A stretch of 14,734 nucleotides of DNA, taken from RGIG426 sp045598065 (GTDB taxonomy: Bacteria > Bacillota > Clostridia > Oscillospirales > Acutalibacteraceae). The notes under the pieces are model-generated. The model worked only from the letters and a program-made list of their open reading frames with translations. It was not told the DNA's origin and searched no databases. Below, piece after piece: positions 7,466 through 12,976 of this stretch. How positions within the stretch are numbered: position 1 is the stretch's first letter; the number at the start of each line of letters is the position of its first letter. The translations under genes were made by a program, and so were the position numbers. The stretch spans positions 1 to 14,734 of the forward strand of contig JAZLLJ010000002.1 of assembly GCA_045598065.1 (NCBI GenBank), read 5' to 3'.

Positions 7466-7501
7466 AAAAAAGAGGCGGCGCAAGTGCGCTGCCTCTTTTT
7501 T
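7466..7501 (-). terminator. Intrinsic terminator of rubrerythrin
   Basis: A 16-bp stem (7466-7481 with 7486-7501), GC-rich core GAGGCGGCGC / GCGCTGCCTC, one G-U pair, loop AAGT and A/T runs on both flanks. It lies 20 nt after the rubrerythrin stop and could also work in the other direction. Confidence 0.9.
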
Positions 7502-7520
7502 GCTGTTTTTTTGTGCAAAC

Positions 7521-8060
7521 TCAATAGTTCTCGGCGTGGATTTCAAAATACGCTTGCGGGTGGGCGCAAACCGGGCAAACCGCCGGTGCGTTTTCGCCGA
7601 CAACGATGTGACCGCAGTTGCGGCATTCCCACACTTTGACGGAGCTCTTTTTGAACACTTCCTGCGTTTCCACGTTTTTGAGCAGGGCGCGATAGCGCTC
7701 CTCGTGGCATTTTTCAATCGCGGCAACCGCGCGGAATTTGGCGGCGAGACCGGGGAAGCCTTCTTCTTCGGCGGTTTTGGCGAATTCTTCGTACATATCC
7801 GTCCATTCGAAGTTTTCACCGTCCGCGGCGGCGGCGAGGTTTTCGGCGGTGTCGCCGATGCCGTTCAGTTCTTTGAACCACATTTTCGCGTGCTCTTTTT
7901 CATTGTCGGCGGTTTTCAAAAACAATGCCGCGATTTGTTCAAAACCCTCTTTTTTCGCTTTGGAGGCGAAATAGGTGTATTTGTTGCGCGCTTGCGATTC
8001 ACCGGCAAATGCCGCCTCTAAGTTTTTCTCGGTTTGCGTTCCTGCATACTTGTTGCTCAT
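7521..8060 (-). CDS. rbr: Rubrerythrin
   Basis: This cytoplasmic non-haem di-iron peroxidase reduces hydrogen peroxide with electrons passed through a rubredoxin-type iron site, and is a standard oxidative-stress enzyme of anaerobes. The 179 residues have the erythrin four-helix bundle, with Glu21 in AGESQARNKY, the Glu54-x2-His57 motif in DNEKEHAKMW and a second iron motif in AIEKCHEERY. A C-terminal rubredoxin-like Fe(SCys)4 domain follows, with Cys146, Cys149, Cys162 and Cys165 (CRNCGH and CPVCAHP). Length and order match classical rubrerythrins. GAGGAA precedes the ATG at suitable distance. It is monocistronic, with its own strong promoter and terminator, and its leader holds an imperfect dyad that could be a regulatory site. 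No recognisable PerR box was seen. Confidence 0.97.
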   Translation of the reverse strand: MSNKYAGTQTEKNLEAAFAGESQARNKYTYFASKAKKEGFEQIAALFLKTADNEKEHAKMWFKELNGIGDTAENLAAAADGENFEWTDMYEEFAKTAEEEGFPGLAAKFRAVAAIEKCHEERYRALLKNVETQEVFKKSSVKVWECRNCGHIVVGENAPAVCPVCAHPQAYFEIHAENY

Positions 8061-8088
8061 GATACGTTCCTCTTTCTTTTAATTTTCC

Positions 8089-8110
8089 GGGCAATTTGGA
8101 AAAAATGCCC
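8089..8110. promoter_or_regulatory. Dyad in the rubrerythrin 5' leader
   Basis: GGGCAATTT (8089-8097) and AAAATGCCC (8102-8110) face each other, pairing at eight of nine positions around a 4-nt GGAA loop. The dyad lies between the rubrerythrin -10 box and its ribosome binding site. It could be an operator or an RNA hairpin; its role is unproven. Confidence 0.4.
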
Positions 8111-8128
8111 GTTTGATATCTGTTTTAT

Positions 8129-8157
8129 AGTATACATCCTTTTGCCGTAAATGTCAA
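8129..8157 (-). promoter_or_regulatory. Sigma-A promoter of rubrerythrin
   Basis: On the minus strand TTGACA (8152-8157, perfect), 17 nt, then TATACT (8129-8134). A start near 8122 gives a leader of about 60 nt. This is one of the best promoter matches in the window, in line with a highly expressed gene. Confidence 0.85.
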
Positions 8158-8193
8158 TCAATCCAACAAGAGGTTTTTTACCGTGGCGGGAAC

Positions 8194-8222
8194 TTGACAA
8201 GGGAAACCGAACGTGATACAAT
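8194..8222 (+). promoter_or_regulatory. Sigma-A promoter of the 81-residue gene
   Basis: TTGACA (8194-8199), 17-nt spacer, TACAAT (8217-8222), with an extended -10 TG at 8214-8215. The start would be near 8229, about 40 nt before the ATG. Confidence 0.8.
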
Positions 8223-8268
8223 AAAATACGAAGTCTATCCAAATTCATTATGAGTGAGGTAAAAACAA

Positions 8269-8514
8269 ATGAAAAAACAAGAAATTTCGTGGATTCCGGA
8301 CGGCTGGACGGTCATTCAAGAGGCGGATGCCGCTAAACACATTTTGGAAATCAGCTGCTTTGCAGAAAAAGGCGTCGTGACCGAGGTGCGCAAACGCCAC
8401 AACGACGGCGAAGAAGAAAAATTGACGAAACGGCTGGATGAGACCCATTCGTTGCCGATGGCTCTTGCCGATTTCAAAGCGGCGGTCGCCAAAAAAGAGA
8501 TTTTGTTCAAATAA
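8269..8514 (+). CDS. Small hypothetical protein (81 aa)
   Basis: I do not recognise this protein. It is soluble, highly charged and without Cys pairs or membrane segments. It begins MKKQEISWIPDGWTVIQEAD, which looks like a short beta-hairpin. An acidic/basic central stretch (RKRHNDGEEEKLTKRLDE, about residues 41-58) follows, then a C-terminal helix ending KKEILFK. A strong promoter about 40 nt upstream, a GTGAGG ribosome binding site and a dedicated terminator show that it is a real, separately transcribed gene. It is divergent from rubrerythrin but shares no regulatory element with it that I can see. Confidence 0.75.
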   Translation: MKKQEISWIPDGWTVIQEADAAKHILEISCFAEKGVVTEVRKRHNDGEEEKLTKRLDETHSLPMALADFKAAVAKKEILFK

Positions 8515-8530
8515 GGTTTTGGGACAACGC

Positions 8531-8568
8531 AAACCGCCCTTTCCGACGTTGATTGGAAAGGGCGGTTT
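8531..8568 (+). terminator. Intrinsic terminator after the 81-residue gene
   Basis: AAACCGCCCTTTCC pairs perfectly with GGAAAGGGCGGTTT around a 10-nt loop (8545-8554) and is followed by a long T-rich tract on the plus strand. The converging big gene ends 18 nt away and may use the same hairpin, but the minus-strand U tract is weak. Confidence 0.9.
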
Positions 8569-8585
8569 TTGTTTGTTTTTTTGAG

Positions 8586-11500
8586 TTACATCGGCATACT
8601 GACGTTGGGTTGTTCGTCCGGCACGGGCTCGCCGTCATAGCCGTAAAATTCCTCTTTTACGTTCGTCCGTTCGAGTCCCTCGTGCATTTTTTGCATCAGC
8701 ATCTCGTTATCCTGATTTAAGAGATTGCAGGGATGTTCGATGTCCTTCATAAATTCCTCGTCGCTCTTGGCGCAAATCGCTTCTTGCGCCGCGGGCGAAA
8801 TCAGAAGATTGACGCATTTTTCCATTTCCGCAGAGGCGTTTTCCGCTCTCCCCAGTTCCTTATACAGCGGGGAGAATTGCGTGTTCGCCGTATGCGCCAC
8901 ACATCCGAATTTGTAGTTGAGCATATCGGTGGAAATTTTGGTTTGGAGCTGGTATTCTTTCATCCCGAAACCCGATTCCAACGCTTTCAGCGCCGAATCG
9001 TCTTGGAATTTCGTTGCTTCGGGATTTTCCTCCGTCTGTCTTTGGAATTCGTCGTGATGACGGAGCAGGACTTCCGCTTTCAACACCGCTTTCAGATAGC
9101 CTTGTTTTTCTTCTGTGCTCAACGCTCGTTTTTCCACGTGTGCCAATTTGAGATTTTCCCGCGCCAACTGCGCTTCGGCATAAATCGCGCCCACCTTTTG
9201 ACGGCAGTGAACGTGTTTTATGGTCTCGTCCAAGTCGAAGTGCTGTTCCTGCTTGGCATAAACGGTATTCAGCACGACGGCTCCGTCTTGAATCAGTTTA
9301 TCCGGGAAGTCTTTGTGTTTGGCAGCCAACGCTTTGTACTCGTCGGTTCTCTCTTGGTTATTCACACGCAATTCGCACATTTTGTCGAAATCGGGGTTTT
9401 CGGTGCGAAGCGTTTTACGGGTCGCTTCATACGTTTTGAGATTGTCGTCTGCCGTCTTTTGAATTTTAACAATTTCTTCTCTCACCGCGCGTTTGAGGGC
9501 GGGGTCTTCTTCCAACAGTTTCACTTGGGTGGTGTAGACCTTATCCATTGTACGCCGTGCCACGCTGGAAAAGCCTTCGCCTTTGACTTCGTGCTCAAAT
9601 TCCATCAAACTGCGGGCGAGAATGTGTGCCAACGGCTGACGGTCGCCCTGCTGATACTTGGTAACGGCGCTTGCCGCCGCTTCGCGGGCGGGCTGAACGC
9701 ACGATTTGAAGAAACGGCTTATCATTTGACGCGGATACCGTCTTCCGTCGTCACCCAGGTGCATAATCAAATCGTTTCGAATCATATTGCTGTTGGTATC
9801 GAAACTCAACCCCTCGCAGAAGAGGTTTGCTTCGGTGGCTACCGCTTTTTCCGTCAATTCACCCATTTGGTCGCCGCTTTGCAATAGCACCTTTTTGCCG
9901 ATGCCGGGGAGAATGGCGGCGCCGACCGCTACGGCGGTGAATGCTTCTTCCGTCAAATCCACAAACCCTTTTTCGTTCGCGTGCAACGGTGTGCCGGACG
10001 GAAGCAACCGACAATCCACCGATTTCAGCAAATGGAATGTCGCATCGGAATAACAATCCGCGTCGGCGGCCGTTTGACGAAACACCGGTTTTGCACCGTA
10101 AATATCCTGCAAGGAATCAAACGCCATCGCCTCGTGTCCGCGTTCCGCACGGGCTCTCGCCAATTCTTCTTGCCGCGCGTGCTCCGTCTCTGCCACGTCA
10201 AAGCGGCGGAGGGCGGCTTGCGTTTGCTCTTCGCCGAGCGCCAGTTCTCTGTGCACACGCATTTCCGTGTCGGCGGCAGTCCCTTTTATCGGTGATTGAT
10301 TGGTCAACGCGCGGCGGTCAAAACCTTGCGCCAACCGCAGATTGGTAATGCGGTCAATCTCTTTCCGGATGCCGACCGCGCGAGCGCTTTGCTCCAACGC
10401 GGCTTTATAGGCGTTCACCTGGTCGCGACCGTTGCCGAACCAGCGGGCAAAGAAACGGTTGACCGGCGGCTCTTTCGGCGGGCAACCCAAATTGTCCGCA
10501 AAGCAAATGCTGTTGGGGTTTTCGCGATTTTGCAGCTGTACCTGTACCGGCGTGGTCTCGCCCGCGGGGATGGCAAACAGCCGATTGGACATCAGCATTT
10601 TCAGCATCGCTTTCTGATTGTTGACGTCATAGACGTCGGAATTTTCAAACGGCACCAACCGGTGGTCGTCGTTCAAATAGAACAACCGTTGCTGGTCGTC
10701 TTGCCCTAACAGCATTCCGCAATAGGTGTTGAGCGATTGAAACAGCGCTTTCATATATTTTGCGGCATGCATTTCGGAAACGCCCGATGCCGCCGGATAC
10801 AGCGGCTCGGCAAAGGCGGCGCCGAACACGTTTTTAATCAATTCCTTATTGCCGTCCATCTGCGGTGCAACACGGCGCGTTTTGGCTTCCACCGCTTCCG
10901 GCGACGGGACGTTTGCCGGATGCAACACCGCCGGCTCCGTTTCTTGCAATTCCATCAACCGTCCGGCTTCTTGGTCTTCCGGATGATTTTTCACATAGGT
11001 TTCGCGGATTTGGAGTACCCGCGCTCTGTCGCGGTTATACCGCTCCATACGACGGAGATAGAGGGCGTATTCTTTTTTCTCTTGTTCGTATTTCGGTTTC
11101 AAATACCGCTCGTACAAATCGTTCTCCGTCTTATAGGCCGAGCCGAAGGTCATCGTGTTCCAAAACCGTTTTGCGGTGTTCGGGGTCGGGTTGACCGGCT
11201 CTTCCATAAATGCCGGCGGCGTGGGCAACGGCGGGAAGGTGTTTTCGCGCTGTTGTCCCGCCATTTTCATAATTTCGGGAGTGGACGCGGCAAGCGACAG
11301 CGTCACCGCCCGTTCGGGGTGGTTTTTGTCGTAAATCGTCACCGGTTCCAACGTCTCCGCCGAAACGCTTTTTTTGAATAACTGCCCGTCAATTCCTTGG
11401 TTTTCGGAACTTCCGGCGGACAATTCTTCGCCGTCTTCCCCAATCTTAAACACGATGTCTTCCGGCGCCGTGCCTTGCTCTACAAGGGATTTTTTGACGG

Positions 11501-12587
11501 CTTTGTATTCGCTAATCCAAAAATAGGTTGCGCGCAAATCGGCGTTTTCGAGCAACGGCATAATGTGCTTGCTCGGGGTTTGGGGGTCCAGTACAAACAA
11601 CTCTTTATCTTCGAGTTGGTCGCCGGGAACGTCAATCTCCACGCCGAGGTCGTCTTGTTTGCGTCTCCAAAACTCAAACGTCCGTCTGGTTTCCAAATCG
11701 TCCAAATCCAACAGTTCATAATAGGGCGACTCAATATCCGAAAGGCGCGCTTCCATTTCGTAAACGCTTTCGCCGTAGACGAAATAGGCATCGGACACCT
11801 TTTTCATATAGTCCAGTTTTTTGATGTCGTTCCGCAGAGATTGCAGTTCCGCCGTTTCCTCGTCGGTGCGCACTTCCTTGCTTTCCAACTGCTGAATTTG
11901 GGCGGTTAGCGTCTCGTAATCCACACCGAATTTTTTGAGGTCGGCCTCAATGTTGGGGATTTGCCCGGTCATGGCGGCAATATAGTGGATTCTGTCGAAA
12001 TTGTCCACCAATTCCTCGTCGGAAAGCGGGTGGTCTGCTAAGGCGAGCGGGTCGAAGTCCTCCCACTTTTTGAACATATTTACGTAGACGTCCAACACCT
12101 CGCTGCGGTGGTGGACGGCATCCTTGCAAATTTCCACCAAATGGCGGTTGCGTTCGTCTACTTGACGGTTGTACTCCCGCATTTCCGGCGTCTCCGTCCG
12201 TCCCGCTTCGGGGAAGCGGTGCCGCTCCATCACGATGTCTTCCAGATAGCGCGTTCCGGCAGACGGAATATTCGAATACAGCTTGGCCGCCGCGTGTTGC
12301 GTATAAATGTTCCGCAACCGCAACGACAAATCGTGCCGCGTTTGCCGCTCTGCCGCCGGGATTTTCTTAAACGGTTTTAAGGCGGGAGTATCGCGCGCCT
12401 CATCGGGCTCGTCGTTGTTTTCGTAACGCGCGAGGTTTTGAATGTCTTCAAACAATTTGTCGAAATCGGGCGAGGGATGTTCATTCTCCATCTGTTCCGC
12501 CATTCTTTTCATATACGCTTCCCACGTCGGATAGCGCTCTAACCACTTGTCCTTTTCGTAGCGATTGAGAAATGTTTGATACAGCAT
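8586..12587 (-). CDS. Very large helical protein of unknown function, carrying two Pro-FW-FG-Tyr modules
   Basis: The 1333-residue product (about 150 kDa) matches no family I can name. It has no signal peptide and no membrane helix, so it is probably cytoplasmic; the only hydrophobic patch (about 883-897) is too short to span a membrane. Charged helical stretches dominate, with likely coiled coils near 215-275 and 775-820 and a third helix-rich part at about 1030-1260. A Pro-rich stretch (452-469) leads into KRFWN at 473-477, then FGSAYK and a Tyr/Glu/Lys-rich helix to about 540. A second copy at 702-732 reads PPKEPPVNRFFARWFG and then NAYKAAL. The divergent neighbour has a third copy. AAGGA lies about 6 nt before the ATG. 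The frame is uninterrupted over 4 kb with normal codon use, so it is a real gene. No enzyme motif was found; structural, scaffolding or effector roles are all open. Confidence 0.9.
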   Translation of the reverse strand: MLYQTFLNRYEKDKWLERYPTWEAYMKRMAEQMENEHPSPDFDKLFEDIQNLARYENNDEPDEARDTPALKPFKKIPAAERQTRHDLSLRLRNIYTQHAAAKLYSNIPSAGTRYLEDIVMERHRFPEAGRTETPEMREYNRQVDERNRHLVEICKDAVHHRSEVLDVYVNMFKKWEDFDPLALADHPLSDEELVDNFDRIHYIAAMTGQIPNIEADLKKFGVDYETLTAQIQQLESKEVRTDEETAELQSLRNDIKKLDYMKKVSDAYFVYGESVYEMEARLSDIESPYYELLDLDDLETRRTFEFWRRKQDDLGVEIDVPGDQLEDKELFVLDPQTPSKHIMPLLENADLRATYFWISEYKAVKKSLVEQGTAPEDIVFKIGEDGEELSAGSSENQGIDGQLFKKSVSAETLEPVTIYDKNHPERAVTLSLAASTPEIMKMAGQQRENTFPPLPTPPAFMEEPVNPTPNTAKRFWNTMTFGSAYKTENDLYERYLKPKYEQEKKEYALYLRRMERYNRDRARVLQIRETYVKNHPEDQEAGRLMELQETEPAVLHPANVPSPEAVEAKTRRVAPQMDGNKELIKNVFGAAFAEPLYPAASGVSEMHAAKYMKALFQSLNTYCGMLLGQDDQQRLFYLNDDHRLVPFENSDVYDVNNQKAMLKMLMSNRLFAIPAGETTPVQVQLQNRENPNSICFADNLGCPPKEPPVNRFFARWFGNGRDQVNAYKAALEQSARAVGIRKEIDRITNLRLAQGFDRRALTNQSPIKGTAADTEMRVHRELALGEEQTQAALRRFDVAETEHARQEELARARAERGHEAMAFDSLQDIYGAKPVFRQTAADADCYSDATFHLLKSVDCRLLPSGTPLHANEKGFVDLTEEAFTAVAVGAAILPGIGKKVLLQSGDQMGELTEKAVATEANLFCEGLSFDTNSNMIRNDLIMHLGDDGRRYPRQMISRFFKSCVQPAREAAASAVTKYQQGDRQPLAHILARSLMEFEHEVKGEGFSSVARRTMDKVYTTQVKLLEEDPALKRAVREEIVKIQKTADDNLKTYEATRKTLRTENPDFDKMCELRVNNQERTDEYKALAAKHKDFPDKLIQDGAVVLNTVYAKQEQHFDLDETIKHVHCRQKVGAIYAEAQLARENLKLAHVEKRALSTEEKQGYLKAVLKAEVLLRHHDEFQRQTEENPEATKFQDDSALKALESGFGMKEYQLQTKISTDMLNYKFGCVAHTANTQFSPLYKELGRAENASAEMEKCVNLLISPAAQEAICAKSDEEFMKDIEHPCNLLNQDNEMLMQKMHEGLERTNVKEEFYGYDGEPVPDEQPNVSMPM

Positions 12588-12601
12588 AGTCGTTCCTTCT
12601 T

Positions 12602-12648
12602 TCTGTGTTTTTACAGAGGGGTTCGTCAGTAATACCCCGAAAATCGGG
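12602..12648 (-). promoter_or_regulatory. Structured 5' leader of the 1333-residue gene
   Basis: On the minus strand CCCGA-TTT-TCGGG forms a tight hairpin (12636-12648) ending in CGGGGTATT (12631-12639). GGGGT of the same stretch (12634-12638) can instead pair with ACCCC (12618-12622), which excludes the first hairpin. A third small hairpin TCTGT-AAAAAC-ACAGA (12602-12617) sits right before the ribosome binding site. The alternative pairing suggests a possible switch; stems are short. Confidence 0.4.
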
Positions 12649-12701
12649 AAAAAATTACATCCGAAAGAGGCGTGTTTTCAAATTTTCGTTTCTATCTGTT
12701 C

Positions 12702-12730
12702 ATTATAAAACAAATTCCCGCTATTTGCAA
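12702..12730 (-). promoter_or_regulatory. Promoter of the 1333-residue gene
   Basis: On the minus strand TTGCAA (12725-12730), 17 nt, then a perfect TATAAT (12702-12707). The start would lie near 12695, giving a leader of about 108 nt. Confidence 0.75.
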
Positions 12731-12784
12731 TAAAAAAACGGTCTGCATACAGAAAATAGTGAGAAGGCCGATGAAAACAACGCC

Positions 12785-12825
12785 GCAATTTTGCAAGGAA
12801 TGTATTCCTTTTTGTTGCAATTTGC
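12785..12825. promoter_or_regulatory. Dyad cluster, candidate operator
   Basis: AAGGAAT-GT-ATTCCTT (12795-12810) has perfect 7-bp arms. It is flanked by GCAA-TT-TTGC (12785-12794) and GCAA-T-TTGC (12817-12825), the latter overlapping the -35 box of the plus-strand promoter. The flanking dyads are about 31.5 bp apart centre to centre, three helical turns, so a protein could bind both on one face. Confidence 0.5.
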
Positions 12826-12843
12826 GACGGGATTTAGTATAAT
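12815..12843 (+). promoter_or_regulatory. Promoter of the plus-strand big gene
   Basis: TTGCAA (12815-12820), 17 nt, then a perfect TATAAT (12838-12843), the same elements and spacing as its divergent partner. The start near 12850 leaves a leader of about 127 nt. Confidence 0.75.
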
Positions 12844-12868
12844 CACCTTATATGGGATATGCGGCGGG

Positions 12869-12955
12869 ACGGTTTTGCCTTAAAGACGAAACTTTTTGAA
12901 ACCGTTTTTTGCCATACGGGGTATTCTTTGTAGAAACGCCGATTTTGTTTACAAA
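12869..12955 (+). promoter_or_regulatory. Structured 5' leader of the plus-strand big gene
   Basis: ACGGTTT (12869-12875) can pair with AAACCGT (12899-12905), followed at once by a run of six T (12905-12910), a terminator-like arrangement with a 23-nt loop. CCGT (12902-12905) can also pair with ACGG (12916-12919), giving a hairpin that ends in the CGGGGTATT also seen in the partner leader. TTTGTA/TACAAA (12927-12932, 12950-12955) lie before the ribosome binding site. No known riboswitch class was recognised. Confidence 0.35.
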
Positions 12956-12976
12956 CGATATGAGGAGGATTTACGT

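Larger units (their letters stand above)
12588..12976. other. 389-bp divergent regulatory region between the two big genes
   Basis: No coding frame is supported here. It holds back-to-back promoters with the same TTGCAA-N17-TATAAT layout, a dyad cluster between them and leaders of roughly 110-130 nt with hairpins. Each element is listed separately. Confidence 0.8.

Noticed and set aside
8733..9887. 384-codon plus-strand open frame rich in Phe, Arg and Val, and similar frames at 10737-11381 and 11397-11909
   Set aside because: All are antisense to the 1333-residue gene. Their Phe/Arg-rich make-up is what Glu/Lys-rich codons give on the other strand, and none has a ribosome binding site.
8586..12587. 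Idea that the 1333-residue protein is a phage tape measure or prophage structural gene
   Set aside because: No capsid, portal, tail, integrase or lysis genes are nearby, no long hydrophobic segments are present, and the divergent promoter layout is unlike a phage late operon.
12850..12976. Known riboswitch (for example cyclic-di-GMP) in the plus-strand leader
   Set aside because: The conserved core sequences of the classes I know are not present; only generic hairpins are seen.
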